Source: Planktothrix serta PCC 8927 (GTDB taxonomy: Bacteria; Cyanobacteriota; Cyanobacteriia; Cyanobacteriales; Microcoleaceae). Taken from it: a DNA stretch of 64,000 nucleotides. Made by a program: the position numbers and the translations under genes. The notes below the pieces were generated by a model, which was given only the letters and a program-made list of their open reading frames with translations, had not been told where the DNA came from and made no database searches. The stretch is taken from NCBI RefSeq assembly GCF_900010725.2, contig NZ_LR734877.1, forward strand, positions 105,430 to 169,429, written 5' to 3'. How positions within the stretch are numbered: the first letter of the stretch is position 1; each line of letters begins with the position of its first letter. Shown here piece by piece: positions 38,277 through 48,314 of this stretch.

Positions 38277-40091
38277 TTAGGATTCTTGATTTAAGCGTAA
38301 TACCGCCATAAATGCTTCTTGGGGAACATCTACAGACCCCAAAGATTTCATCCGTTTTTTACCTTTGGCTTGCTTCTGTAAGAGTTTTTTCTTCCGACTA
38401 ATATCTCCCCCATAACATTTGGCTAAGACATCTTTTCTTAATGCTGGAATACTTTCACTAGCAATCACTTTAGATCCAATTGTGGCTTGAATGGGAACTT
38501 TAAATTGATGACGGGGAATCAATTCTTTGAGTTTTTCCACCATTGCCCGTCCGACATGATAAGCTTTATCTCGGTGAACAATCATGGCTAAAGAATCGAT
38601 CGCATCTTTATTAATCATAATATCGAGTTTGACTAAGGCATTTTCTCGATATCCAATTAGATGATATTCCATACTGGCATAGCCACGAGAACGGGATTTC
38701 ATCTGATCAAAAAAGTCTGTTACCACTTCCGCTAAGGGCACTTCATAAACTAAGGTTGTTCGTCCTTGGGCTAAATAGCGCATATCCTTAAATTCACCCC
38801 GACGACCTTGAGCTAACTCCATTAAACTCCCCACATAAGCTTCAGGAGTAATCATCTCGACCCGTACATAGGGTTCTTCGATTTTTTCCCGGTGGTTGGG
38901 CTCAGGTAAATGACTAGGGTTATCGATCATAATCACTTCCCCTTTTTGAGTTGTGACTTGATAAACCACCGAAGGAGAGGTAACAATTAAGTCTAAATCA
39001 TATTCTCGTTCTAACCGTTCTTGCACAATTTCCATGTGCAATAATCCTAAAAATCCACATCGGAAACCAAACCCCATTGCACTAGAGGTTTCGGGTTCAT
39101 AAGATAACGCGGCGTCGTTTAATTTGAGTTTTTCTAAGGCTTCTTTTAGGTTAGGATATTCATCAGAATCCGTTGGAAATAACCCACAAAACACCATCGG
39201 TTTTGCTTCGGTATAACCGGGTAAAGCTTGTTCAGCTTGACGATTAGCTAAGGTAATTGTATCGCCAACCCGTGCATCTTCAACGGCTTTAATAGCAGCA
39301 GAAAAATATCCTACTTCGCCAGCGTGGAGTTCATCAACGGGGATTTGAGTCGGAGATAATACGCCAATTTCATCGATTTCATATTCTTTTCCTGAAGCCA
39401 TTAAGCGAACGCGATCGCCTTTTTTCACCCGTCCATCCATCACCCGAAAATAAACAACAACTCCGCGATAACTATCATAATAACTATCAAAAATTAACGC
39501 CCGCAATTTCTGATCAACCGTATCCTGGGGAGGAGGAACTAAATGGACAATGGATTCTAAAATTTCATGAATTCCTACCCCTTCTTTGGCGGAAGCTAAC
39601 ACCGCCCCCGAACAATCTAACCCAATAATTTCTTCAATTTCACTTTTGATTCGATCCGGTTCCGCCCCAGGTAAATCAATTTTATTTAAAACTGGAATAA
39701 TTTCTAAGTTATTTTCTAAAGCCAGATAAACATTTGCTAAAGTTTGAGCTTCGACTCCTTGAGACGCATCAACTACTAATAACGCCCCTTCACAAGCGGC
39801 TAAAGACCGAGACACTTCATAGGAAAAGTCAACGTGACCCGGAGTGTCAATTAAATTCAACACATATTCTTCACCGTCATCGGCTTTGTAATTCATCCGG
39901 GCGGCTTGCAATTTAATTGTAATTCCTCGTTCTCGCTCTAAGTCCATTGAGTCGAGAAATTGTTCCTTCATTTCTCGCTTTTGAACCGCACCCGTTGCTT
40001 CCAAAAGCCGATCTGCGAGGGTAGATTTCCCATGATCAATATGAGCAATAATAGAAAAGTTACGAATTCGAGAAACTGGAACGTTAGTCAT
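38277..40091 (-). CDS. lepA: Elongation factor 4 (LepA) GTPase
   Basis: LepA is a ribosome-bound GTPase related to EF-G. The 604-residue product shows [20 protein letters not shown] (G1), [10 protein letters not shown] (G2), [17 protein letters not shown] (G3) and [12 protein letters not shown] (G4). The LepA-specific C-terminal end has [23 protein letters not shown] 40091 matches the normal start. It is a single core gene that closes the accessory region on its left. Confidence 0.98.
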   Translation of the reverse strand: MTNVPVSRIRNFSIIAHIDHGKSTLADRLLEATGAVQKREMKEQFLDSMDLERERGITIKLQAARMNYKADDGEEYVLNLIDTPGHVDFSYEVSRSLAACEGALLVVDASQGVEAQTLANVYLALENNLEIIPVLNKIDLPGAEPDRIKSEIEEIIGLDCSGAVLASAKEGVGIHEILESIVHLVPPPQDTVDQKLRALIFDSYYDSYRGVVVYFRVMDGRVKKGDRVRLMASGKEYEIDEIGVLSPTQIPVDELHAGEVGYFSAAIKAVEDARVGDTITLANRQAEQALPGYTEAKPMVFCGLFPTDSDEYPNLKEALEKLKLNDAALSYEPETSSAMGFGFRCGFLGLLHMEIVQERLEREYDLDLIVTSPSVVYQVTTQKGEVIMIDNPSHLPEPNHREKIEEPYVRVEMITPEAYVGSLMELAQGRRGEFKDMRYLAQGRTTLVYEVPLAEVVTDFFDQMKSRSRGYASMEYHLIGYRENALVKLDIMINKDAIDSLAMIVHRDKAYHVGRAMVEKLKELIPRHQFKVPIQATIGSKVIASESIPALRKDVLAKCYGGDISRKKKLLQKQAKGKKRMKSLGSVDVPQEAFMAVLRLNQES

Positions 40092-40209
40092 AAGGTGATA
40101 TTCACAGGCATAATAGGGAGACTCCCGTTAAAGTAACGAGGGTCTGCTTCAAGTATTTTAACAAAAGAAACCCAGGGACACACCGATTTTTTCAGGGAAA
40201 TAGAGGGAA

Positions 40210-40533
40210 TTAGGACTGTTTTTCTAATTCCGACTTCATCCGTTCTAGGGTAAGGTGCATTTGTTCAAACATTTGGTCAGGGGTAATCCCAAACTGACCC
40301 AGTTGGGTTCGCAACTGTTCAACGGTCATCTGGGCCATGAAATCTTCGGAAAGTTCAAACCGCTTCATAAAAATGCGGTAACGATCCATAATCCCTTCCA
40401 TTTGCTCAATATAGAGTTTTTTGCCCTCCCGATCAAACTTGCCATAATCGCTGCCCAGTTTGATCATGGATTGATAATCTTCAAATAGCTGTTTAGCTTC
40501 TTGTTGAACGATGTCTGAATCAAAGAATCCCAT
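40210..40533 (-). CDS. DUF1825 family protein
   Basis: The 107-residue product (MGFFDSDIVQQEAKQLFEDY, then SMIKLGSDYGKFDREGKKLY and MDRYRIFMKRFELSEDF) is a helical protein conserved in cyanobacteria as DUF1825. No function is established. The family is cyanobacteria-specific, which supports the source assignment. The gene is leftward and upstream of lepA. Confidence 0.92.
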   Translation of the reverse strand: MGFFDSDIVQQEAKQLFEDYQSMIKLGSDYGKFDREGKKLYIEQMEGIMDRYRIFMKRFELSEDFMAQMTVEQLRTQLGQFGITPDQMFEQMHLTLERMKSELEKQS

Positions 40534-40758
40534 AGTTTCTCGAATTTTTTTATGAATAGGGGTTTGAGTTTAAGAGCTTTTAACGGATTTTTTCATATTT
40601 TAACCCCTGGGGAGAGGGTTGCTTACACTCCCACAAGTCGCAATTTCCGTACTTCTGGTCAGAGTTGGGGACAACAACCGCGTTTAGGCGATCGCATTTT
40701 AGTCTGAAAAAAGACGATTTATCAAGCAATGAACCAGAACCCCCATTCAGTCAATTAT

Positions 40759-41745
40759 TTACTTATATTCAATTAATGAGTTATCCTTTCCTAATGTTTG
40801 ATTAAAATAAAACTGGATTTGTCCGAATAATGCTGGAAATTTTGCCAAAATACAAGAGACGGAATAAACAATAGAATCAGCATTAGAAAAACCTTGTTTT
40901 TGACCCGCCACATAGGTTTTATAAATTGACACCGGATAGGCGAGTAATAATAATAAACTCCTTTCATGAGTTGGGAAGATTAAACTTAAAGCCAGGAAAG
41001 GAATAATTAAACCCCATACCAAAATACTACGACTTTCTCTTACCCAATGGTTTTCAGGCGGTTTCCCATGTAAATAAGCCCCTTCTGCATAGGCGTGACC
41101 TGCTCTTAAATGACGTTTCCACCATTGACTAAATCGAGTCATTTGGGCATCATGGAGGGTCATTTCTGCATCTAAACGATAAATTTTCCAGCCTTTTTGT
41201 CGGAGTCTAACACATAATTCGGGTTCTTCTCCTGCAATTAATTTGGGGTTAAATCCAGATACCTGTTGAACCGCTTCTACTCGCATCATGGCATCTCCGC
41301 CACAGTCTTTTGCTTCACCAACTGGAGTATTCCATTCAAGATCGCAAAGACGGTTATAAATTGACGCATCAGGAAACCGTTCTCGTCGCCGTCCACAAAC
41401 GACCGCAATATTAGAATTTTGTTCTAATTTCTGTTGGGCTTTTTCTAACCACCCGTCCACAATTTCGCAGTCTCCATCAACAAATTGAACATATTTTAAT
41501 TGAGGATTATTTTGCACTAAAAATTGAAATCCAGTATTTCTAGCTCGGGCTGCGGTAAAGGGAATGGATAAGTCTAATTCTACTACATCCACACCGAGCG
41601 ATCGCGCAATTTCTACAGAATTATCCGTTGAACCGGAATCAACATAAACGGCATTTTCAACTTTTCCAACAATTGCAGATAAACATTTCTGTAAGCGTTC
41701 ACCTTCATTGCGTCCAATAGCAACTAATCCAATGTTACTTAACAT
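40759..41745 (-). CDS. Family 2 glycosyltransferase with C-terminal membrane helices
   Basis: The 328-residue product has the GT-A fold: IGLVAIGRNEGERLQKCLSA, AVYVDSGSTDNSVEIA and the metal-binding VQFVDGDCEIVDGWLE, then GEEPELCVRLRQKGWK. The C-terminus is hydrophobic (ILVWGLIIPFLALSLIF). It is the last gene of the leftward polysaccharide cluster. Donor and acceptor are not predictable. Confidence 0.9.
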   Translation of the reverse strand: MLSNIGLVAIGRNEGERLQKCLSAIVGKVENAVYVDSGSTDNSVEIARSLGVDVVELDLSIPFTAARARNTGFQFLVQNNPQLKYVQFVDGDCEIVDGWLEKAQQKLEQNSNIAVVCGRRRERFPDASIYNRLCDLEWNTPVGEAKDCGGDAMMRVEAVQQVSGFNPKLIAGEEPELCVRLRQKGWKIYRLDAEMTLHDAQMTRFSQWWKRHLRAGHAYAEGAYLHGKPPENHWVRESRSILVWGLIIPFLALSLIFPTHERSLLLLLAYPVSIYKTYVAGQKQGFSNADSIVYSVSCILAKFPALFGQIQFYFNQTLGKDNSLIEYK

Positions 41746-41768
41746 AAAATTTCCTTAAATGATGTTAA

Positions 41769-42635
41769 TTATACCCAATTAAAAGCTTGATCTTTGACCT
41801 TTGGTTTAAAATTATCACAGGATAATTCAATCCCTAATTTTGATCCTAAAATAGCCAAATCTTGATCAAAAATCAATCGCAATTTCTCATAACTTTCCGA
41901 GGTAAGTTCTGGTTTTTGTTTCATTGCCCACCAAGTTCTCACCCAAGTCCGAAAAGATTTAGGAACAAACAACCGTCGTAGTTCTCGAAGACCGGGAGTT
42001 TCGACTAAAAAATCCCGCCAGGCACTTTTTATCATCCGTTCACGGGATACATTTTGTGCCTCTAATTCAAAGTTCCAAATCGGCTTTTCTGGATAACCAA
42101 TAAACTGACAAACTCGTTCTAGTTCATCTTGGGGATGAGAGAGCATTCGTTCAAAGAAAATCGGTAAAATTCGATCTTGACCAAAGGTTTCAAAATAGGG
42201 TTGAAGCTGCATCGTATAACAACTATAATCAATTAATTCGGGATGTTGAGTAATCGCTATATTAATCTCCTCGGAAATCACTTTTTGTGTCCACTCATGA
42301 ATATATTGAGAGACTAACCGATCAATCGGATGTCGCATTACATAAATAAATTTAACCTGGGGTAAATGTTGTTGAATTCGTTGAATTGTTTCAGGATAAG
42401 TCGGTAATTTCGTGTAATGGGTACTGGACTCTCCACAGAATGCGTCTACAGGTGCAGAGGCAAAATGGGATAGATACCAATTCCAGCCTTTTTCGTACTC
42501 CTCATTATTACTAAAAAAATTAGGTTCTTTGAGTTGACTCATGAAAATTCCCGGTTGTAAAGCCAACTGTTCATGCAGGGTGCTGGTGGCACATTTCATC
42601 GCACCCATAATCAGAAAATCAGGGGTTTTGTTCAT
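41769..42635 (-). CDS. PAPS-dependent sulfotransferase
   Basis: The 288-residue protein has the 5'-phosphosulfate loop FLIMGAMKCATSTLHEQL and the 3'-phosphate motif FIYVMRHPIDRLVSQYIHEW. It transfers sulfate from PAPS, probably to a sugar hydroxyl given its surroundings. It stops 1 bp before the next upstream gene's reading frame ends, indicating an operon. A second sulfotransferase lies at 49181-50065. Confidence 0.9.
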   Translation of the reverse strand: MNKTPDFLIMGAMKCATSTLHEQLALQPGIFMSQLKEPNFFSNNEEYEKGWNWYLSHFASAPVDAFCGESSTHYTKLPTYPETIQRIQQHLPQVKFIYVMRHPIDRLVSQYIHEWTQKVISEEINIAITQHPELIDYSCYTMQLQPYFETFGQDRILPIFFERMLSHPQDELERVCQFIGYPEKPIWNFELEAQNVSRERMIKSAWRDFLVETPGLRELRRLFVPKSFRTWVRTWWAMKQKPELTSESYEKLRLIFDQDLAILGSKLGIELSCDNFKPKVKDQAFNWV

Positions 42636-42636
42636 A

Positions 42637-43629
42637 TTAATTCGGCTTTGATGAATTTAAGGGAGTTAAACAGTTAATCCAAATATCTTGGGCTTGAAAT
42701 TCGCAGGTATGGGGTTTTTTATTCCCTACTAATTCCCGAACCCAAGACAAACTGCGACCGACTAACCACAGAAGATTTGTTAACCATAATCCTACAATTC
42801 CATAAAATTTGGCAAAGTACCGAGAACGAGAGGCATAGAGATAGGGACGAGGACGTCGCCGCGCCGCCATATCCGCTTTGACTGAACCACTTCCTCCGCG
42901 TAAATGCACCACCCTTGCCTCTGGCCAGTGGAGAATCTGCCAACCCGCTTGATGGACGCGGCGACAATAATCCACATCATCAAAATACATGAAATAGCCC
43001 TCATCCATAAAGCCAATTTGTTGAATCACCTCCCGACGAATCAAAACACAAGCAAAACTTGTCCATTCTGGTTCAAAGGAGGTATTAGAAACCTCCATCG
43101 GAACGTCATACTGTTGAAAGAGTTTTGTAACTGGCCCTGTGGCAGCCGCATCAATTAATTGACTCAGGGGAGAATGATAGCGGAAACAGCTAATTTGGGG
43201 GGTACTATCAGGCCATTCTAAACGAGGACTAATCAGTCCTGCTTCAGGATGAGTTTTCCAGGCGTGAAGCAGAGATGAAATTGCACCCGGTCGGACAATG
43301 GTATCACTATTCAGTAATAAATAAGCGTCAGCTTCAATGGCTTTCATGCCTAAATTATTCCCGGCGGAAAATCCTCCATTAACCGGAGAAGCTAGGAGTT
43401 TTACCCAAGAAAACCAGTGATGATCTGTAATTGTTTGTTGCAGAAGTTCAACGGAATTATCTCCAGAAGCATTATCAACAATAATCACCTGATCATCTCC
43501 AACTTTTAGCTGATTTTCTAGGGATTTTAAGCAGTCTATTACTAACTGGGGTGTTCGATAATTAATGATCACAATGGCTAACTGAACTTTCTCAACTGAA
43601 CTATGATTTTGAACTTGAATTTCCTCCAT
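42637..43629 (-). CDS. Family 2 glycosyltransferase (rhamnosyltransferase-like)
   Basis: The 330-residue product carries VQLAIVIINYRTPQLVIDCL, QVIIVDNASGDNSVELLQQT and YLLLNSDTIVRPGAISSLL. The typical ending FMDEGYFMYFDDVDYCRRV and WPEARVVHLRGGSG place it with GT2 enzymes such as WbbL-like rhamnosyltransferases. The exact sugar is unknown. It is directly upstream of a sulfotransferase in the leftward cluster. Confidence 0.9.
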   Translation of the reverse strand: MEEIQVQNHSSVEKVQLAIVIINYRTPQLVIDCLKSLENQLKVGDDQVIIVDNASGDNSVELLQQTITDHHWFSWVKLLASPVNGGFSAGNNLGMKAIEADAYLLLNSDTIVRPGAISSLLHAWKTHPEAGLISPRLEWPDSTPQISCFRYHSPLSQLIDAAATGPVTKLFQQYDVPMEVSNTSFEPEWTSFACVLIRREVIQQIGFMDEGYFMYFDDVDYCRRVHQAGWQILHWPEARVVHLRGGSGSVKADMAARRRPRPYLYASRSRYFAKFYGIVGLWLTNLLWLVGRSLSWVRELVGNKKPHTCEFQAQDIWINCLTPLNSSKPN

Positions 43630-43670
43630 TGTTTCCTCTAGGGTTATAGGTCAATTCTTGCTGTGAACAT

Positions 43671-43696
43671 TCAACGGTCAACGGTCAACGGTCAAC
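43671..43696. repeat. Heptameric tandem repeat (TCAACGG)n
   Basis: Three copies of TCAACGG plus a partial fourth lie between two polysaccharide genes. The array overlaps the 3' end of the CgeB-like gene and supplies its last residues and stop codon. Confidence 0.85.
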
Positions 43697-44755
43697 AATT
43701 AACTCCTGAATCATGTTAACAAATTCATGATTTTTAAAATAGTTCTGATAGGCTTGATGAGCATTTTTAATAATCCGATTTGCTTCCTGGGGATGATCTA
43801 AATAGTAACGACATTTTTCAGCTAAATCTGAAAAATCCCAAGCAACAGGAACATAAGTTTCTCCTTCTATAAATAAATTGGGATGAACCTCTAAATGAGC
43901 CATAGAAGGTTTTACTAATAAACAATTATAACAAATGGCTTCAAAATCTCGCCAACAACTTTCACCCCATCCATAGGGGCTAAAAACAATTCGACTTGCT
44001 TTAAGTTCTTGAAAATATTGGCGTTGGGGAACTAAACTACTCCCAACAAATCCGCCACTGGCTACAATTTTATAATCTGAAGCTAAGGGTTCTAGGGCTT
44101 GAACGGCGGCTTGACGATATTCATAATACCATTCTTTTTTCGTTTCTGATCCTAAAGATAAACGACAAAAGACATCAAGGGTTTTAGCAGGGCGAAACCA
44201 ATTGAATTGAGGTTGAAATAATATGTCTTTAAATCGTTTTGCTGTTCCCAAACTCCATCCACAGCTAATCCGATCTTCATAGCCAGAAGGTACATCAGAA
44301 CCTACATACCATCCTTCAAAATTATAGTTCCATTTTTTGGCAACAAAATCCGTAAATTGGGAACCACCAATATAGTGTTTTTTGTAGTCGTCAATCTGTT
44401 TATAGCGTTGTCGTTTGAGTAATCGATCAACGGAGGGTAACAGATTAAAATACTTAGTGCTGGCTTGAGCAAAGGGATCAATAAAAATCAGTTTACGTTG
44501 AGGATGATCTTCTCGAATTGTTTTCATAATTTGTTCAGATTCAAGAGGATCTTCTCGCCAAAAAGGAAGTAAAAATACAATCTCAGATTCATGCTGTTTA
44601 CAGACTTCAGCAATATCAGAAAATGTCTGGGCAGGGATATATTGAACTTTGAGATCGAGTTGACGAAGGAGTTGTTTTCGAGAATAGGTGAAAGGTTCAC
44701 ATTGTGCCTTGACAATACTATCACGATTGGAACCAATAATTAAAGCTTTTCTCAT
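43685..44755 (-). CDS. CgeB-like glycosyltransferase (GT1/GT4 superfamily)
   Basis: Starting at ATG 44755, the product has MRKALIIGSNRDSIV at the N-terminus, a GT-B fold, and the C-terminal donor-binding segment RIVFSPYGWGESCWRDFEAI with CLLVKPSMAHLEVHPNLF, like CgeB/Glyco_trans_1_2 enzymes. The last residues (VDR) and stop are encoded by the heptamer repeat. A longer start at 44809 is unlikely. The substrate is unknown; the place in the cluster suggests glycan assembly. Confidence 0.85.
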   Translation of the reverse strand: MRKALIIGSNRDSIVKAQCEPFTYSRKQLLRQLDLKVQYIPAQTFSDIAEVCKQHESEIVFLLPFWREDPLESEQIMKTIREDHPQRKLIFIDPFAQASTKYFNLLPSVDRLLKRQRYKQIDDYKKHYIGGSQFTDFVAKKWNYNFEGWYVGSDVPSGYEDRISCGWSLGTAKRFKDILFQPQFNWFRPAKTLDVFCRLSLGSETKKEWYYEYRQAAVQALEPLASDYKIVASGGFVGSSLVPQRQYFQELKASRIVFSPYGWGESCWRDFEAICYNCLLVKPSMAHLEVHPNLFIEGETYVPVAWDFSDLAEKCRYYLDHPQEANRIIKNAHQAYQNYFKNHEFVNMIQELIVDR

Positions 44756-44824
44756 GATTTTTTTCTGGGTAACTGTAATTAAAATCGATGATCTACCGAA
44801 GTTAGTCAAGCCTAGGATACTGAT

Positions 44825-46588
44825 TTACTGACATCCTTCCCACCAGCAAGGATTATGATCAATAAAATCTTCTAAAGCTTTATATTTGGGTGAAGTCGGT
44901 TGATAGACCGATTCCAAAGCTCCCCAACTCCCATATTTTGTGGGTTTACCGATATCGGTAAAGTGCATAAAAACAGTCCCTCCAGCTTGTTCCCAATCTT
45001 GTAGAAGTTGTAGATAGGTATCATACATTTGAGGATGACGATTAAGTTTAATCAAGAAATCCGTTACTTGCTGATTTTGGGGGTCTTTTCTATGGGAAAC
45101 TAAATGTTGTCCGCCTTCATAAGCTACTAATTTTAACCCTTTGTCTTTAGCAATTTCTGCATGATATAAAAATTTTTTGTAATTATGTTCTAAACTATCT
45201 TTATCCACCGGAAGTAATCCCCCTTTTTTTAACTGTTGAAAAGCCAGATTAATTCCCTCATCTCCCTTGTTTCGCCAAGATTCAATCACACTACTATTGT
45301 TTAAATCTCCTAATGCGCCACTAAAATAACCCGTGATCCCATAAGCATCCATGCCCTGATAACAGGGTTTATTTCCTTCTGCCACCCAATAGGGACAATC
45401 TAAGATCTTCCGTTCTGCACCTTTATAATTCATTTGTGTAGAAATCACACAAATTACCCGATTCGCTTGATTTCCAAACTCTTTCTTCCAGATTTCACAC
45501 ATTTGAGCCGTTCGCATTCCATACCACTGAAAAAAGGCATCTTTTTTATCCTTTCCCCATCGCGCTTGACCTTGTTCTAAGGCATAATGGGTTTGCTTAA
45601 AATTCCAATTCCAAACCTCATTAGAAAATTCTACATAAATATTTGAATTAGAATTTAATTCAGCTTTAACCTTCTGGGCAAAATTGCGGATATACTCATC
45701 CGTTGCTTGATGGGGTATATTAAACCAAGGTTCAGCTTGAACTTGATTAGCTAGGGCAATCATCACTTCTAAAGGAACCCCTGAACGTCTATAGGTTGCT
45801 GTTAGAGGTGTTGGTCTATTTTTCCACTCTTTTTGAGGAGAATGATTGGTTTGCATCCAGTCCATAAATCGCAAAGTTCTAAACTTTTTAATCTTCTCCA
45901 AAAAAACGGGATTAAATTGTTCACCTTGTTGATAACGAGTTTCATCTTCTGCTTTAATAACTCGAATATTACGAAGATAATTTCCCGTTTGATTGGGATC
46001 GGTTTCATTAATTAAAATTAACGCTCCATTACTCTTAGATAAATCAATCGTAATCACATCTCGTCCAGGTTGGGAAAGATCGGGATTTTTTTCGGCGGCT
46101 AAACCATATTCTAGGGTTCCTTCTCCGTCGTACAAAACAAGATATTGTCCAGAAATGGGAGTATCTTGAGGGATATCTTTAAATAAAGTTGTTGCAACTT
46201 GTGTGTAACGGGGAGGATCTTCAGGCTTCGGTAAGGATTTAACCCAACCCTGTTCATCTAAATCTAATTGCTCAGATTCTTTTGTATCCCATACCCCTCG
46301 ACAATCTGATGTTTTTTGATTCTGGCAGGTGGTGAACCAGTTGCGGGAGTTTTTAAAATAATCAATAAACGGAAATTGAGTCGATGAACTCCCCAAACCA
46401 CTCAAATTAATCCCTAAAGGGGATTGACGAGGGGATAAACTGGTGCTAACTTCAGATGCTTTTAAACTATTCTGAGAACCCGCAATAATTTTAGATACAG
46501 TGATTCCTATCCCCATTAAAAATATTAAGAATAATACCAGATTTTTTTTTGAATACCATCTAAATTCAGTCACTATTAACATGATCAA
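44825..46588 (-). CDS. Membrane-anchored clan GH-A-like glycoside hydrolase
   Basis: The 587-residue protein has an N-terminal signal anchor (LVLFLIFLMGIGITVSKIIA), a beta-type domain (GQYLVLYDGEGTLEYGLA) and a TIM-barrel-like region. NIYVEFSNEVWNWNF contains the Asn-Glu pair typical of the acid/base and LKLVAYEGGQHLV a candidate nucleophile Glu. It probably acts outside the membrane on the polysaccharide made by neighbouring genes, for trimming or release; this role is inferred. A GH39- or cellulase-like family is possible. Confidence 0.75.
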   Translation of the reverse strand: MIMLIVTEFRWYSKKNLVLFLIFLMGIGITVSKIIAGSQNSLKASEVSTSLSPRQSPLGINLSGLGSSSTQFPFIDYFKNSRNWFTTCQNQKTSDCRGVWDTKESEQLDLDEQGWVKSLPKPEDPPRYTQVATTLFKDIPQDTPISGQYLVLYDGEGTLEYGLAAEKNPDLSQPGRDVITIDLSKSNGALILINETDPNQTGNYLRNIRVIKAEDETRYQQGEQFNPVFLEKIKKFRTLRFMDWMQTNHSPQKEWKNRPTPLTATYRRSGVPLEVMIALANQVQAEPWFNIPHQATDEYIRNFAQKVKAELNSNSNIYVEFSNEVWNWNFKQTHYALEQGQARWGKDKKDAFFQWYGMRTAQMCEIWKKEFGNQANRVICVISTQMNYKGAERKILDCPYWVAEGNKPCYQGMDAYGITGYFSGALGDLNNSSVIESWRNKGDEGINLAFQQLKKGGLLPVDKDSLEHNYKKFLYHAEIAKDKGLKLVAYEGGQHLVSHRKDPQNQQVTDFLIKLNRHPQMYDTYLQLLQDWEQAGGTVFMHFTDIGKPTKYGSWGALESVYQPTSPKYKALEDFIDHNPCWWEGCQ

Positions 46589-46637
46589 TCTCCTTAAAAA
46601 ATAACGTTTAACGGTTCAAAAATTCAGTCCTCATCAG

Positions 46638-48263
46638 TTACTCAATTGATGGAGATCGGCGTTTTTTGCGATTCAGTTTAAAAATACCATAATTGGGCTT
46701 TTCATAAAGGGGAATTGGTCGAGGCTTTCTGTGATTCAGTTTAGAAATACCAAAATTGGGTTTGGCAGAAATCGGAATGGGTCGAGGCTTTCTACGATTC
46801 AGCTTAAGAATAGGATGAATTGTTTTAGTAGAAATTGGCAGTGCTGGAGAAGGGAATCGGGGATTCAGTGTCGGATTACGATCAATCGTTTGGGGAGAAA
46901 CAGCGACAGAGGAATTGAATTCTTGGGGATTGGGGTTCATCACTAACCCAGCTAAACCTCCACTAGCCAAGGTAAAAACGGGATTATACTGATCATTTAA
47001 GAGATTATCTAACACATATAAAACCGTAACTACACTGATGGCGGCGGCTCCAGCAACCTGGGGACGAAACCAAGTTTTAGCGGGATATCGTAACAATAAA
47101 AAAGTGAGGGCGGGGAGCAAAGATGTTCCAAAGATGCCAATGATACCCATTGCTCCATTCATACCATAGGCAATAATCCACAAACTATCTGTGGTGGAAA
47201 TATCAATCAGTTTTCCAGCCGATTCACTATAAGCAAAAACTCGATTTCGTCCCCATCCTCCCCAACCAAACCATATCCGTTGCATGGCTTTTTCTACTAA
47301 GATTTCTTCATTATCAAATCGGAATTCTAAGGACTGCGCTCGGTCAGGGCCGGCTAGATCTGTAGCAACCTGAACAATTTGATCCGCTTGTTCTCCAGTG
47401 AAGTTCCCCGTCACCCCTAGATAGAGATAGGAAGATAACATTAAAATTAACAACACCTGGGGAAAACTGGTGCGAAGGAATTTGGCACTAAATAATATCA
47501 CCATCCCCAAAGCCATATATAAATAAGCTCCAGTAGAACGAACTAAAAGATGAGTCATATATAGCCCAATAAACCAAAGATTCATCGGGATATACAAGAA
47601 TTTTTTTAAAGTTCCTGATTGCCAAAGCCATAGGGCAATTAAAACCGTCGCCATCATCCACATTCCCACCGCTAAACCATGTTTCATAAATATATTAGGT
47701 CTATATCCTCCTAAACGATAGGATTGTAAAAATTGATTAATGCCATGATAACCATAAACCATTCGATGCAGTTGGGGACTAATAAAACTTTCTACAATGC
47801 ACAGTGGCGCATAAATCACACCACTGATAAAAATTCCCATAGCTAATTCATGAAGACCTCGAAGATGATTGAGATAGAGGCGACCTAAAAAATAAGGGAT
47901 ACCATATTTAATGATTTGGTCAAGAGCCGAAGAAACCCCATCATAAGCTCCCAAATTATTTGTAATGGATGAAATAAAGGGACAGATACACCACATCAAC
48001 ATGGGGATATCAAGCCACCCGAATTTAAACGTTTTAAAGGTTTTAAAACTATATAAACAGGTCGCCAACATGATGCTGTAACTGGTGGCTGAGGTGCGAT
48101 CATAATCGGGAAGACCGGGGAAGGCGAAGGTAGTACGCTGAGGAAGAAACAACCAAGCTAGAATAAAACCCATCACCACAGCCTTGTCGGTGGGAATTTT
48201 TTTAAACAAGTACAAGACAATGGGCAGCAAAATTAACAAAGCGAATTGTGCTTGAGGTGTCAT
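46638..48263 (-). CDS. O-antigen polymerase/ligase-like membrane protein with basic C-terminal repeats
   Basis: The 541-residue protein has about ten hydrophobic helices (for example QFALLILLPIVLYLF and LTFLLLRYPAKTWF) and a large periplasmic-type loop, the pattern of Wzy polymerases and WaaL-type ligases. Residues 485-541 are three tandem units of a 21-residue basic repeat (such as KLNRRKPRPIPISAKPNFG, DNA 46641-46811), not typical of the family. It probably polymerises or attaches the cluster's polysaccharide. Confidence 0.82.
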   Translation of the reverse strand: MTPQAQFALLILLPIVLYLFKKIPTDKAVVMGFILAWLFLPQRTTFAFPGLPDYDRTSATSYSIMLATCLYSFKTFKTFKFGWLDIPMLMWCICPFISSITNNLGAYDGVSSALDQIIKYGIPYFLGRLYLNHLRGLHELAMGIFISGVIYAPLCIVESFISPQLHRMVYGYHGINQFLQSYRLGGYRPNIFMKHGLAVGMWMMATVLIALWLWQSGTLKKFLYIPMNLWFIGLYMTHLLVRSTGAYLYMALGMVILFSAKFLRTSFPQVLLILMLSSYLYLGVTGNFTGEQADQIVQVATDLAGPDRAQSLEFRFDNEEILVEKAMQRIWFGWGGWGRNRVFAYSESAGKLIDISTTDSLWIIAYGMNGAMGIIGIFGTSLLPALTFLLLRYPAKTWFRPQVAGAAAISVVTVLYVLDNLLNDQYNPVFTLASGGLAGLVMNPNPQEFNSSVAVSPQTIDRNPTLNPRFPSPALPISTKTIHPILKLNRRKPRPIPISAKPNFGISKLNHRKPRPIPLYEKPNYGIFKLNRKKRRSPSIE

Positions 48264-48314
48264 AAACTATCGGGGATGATCTCCTAAGTTGGTATACTCT
48301 GAATCCATCCCTAA

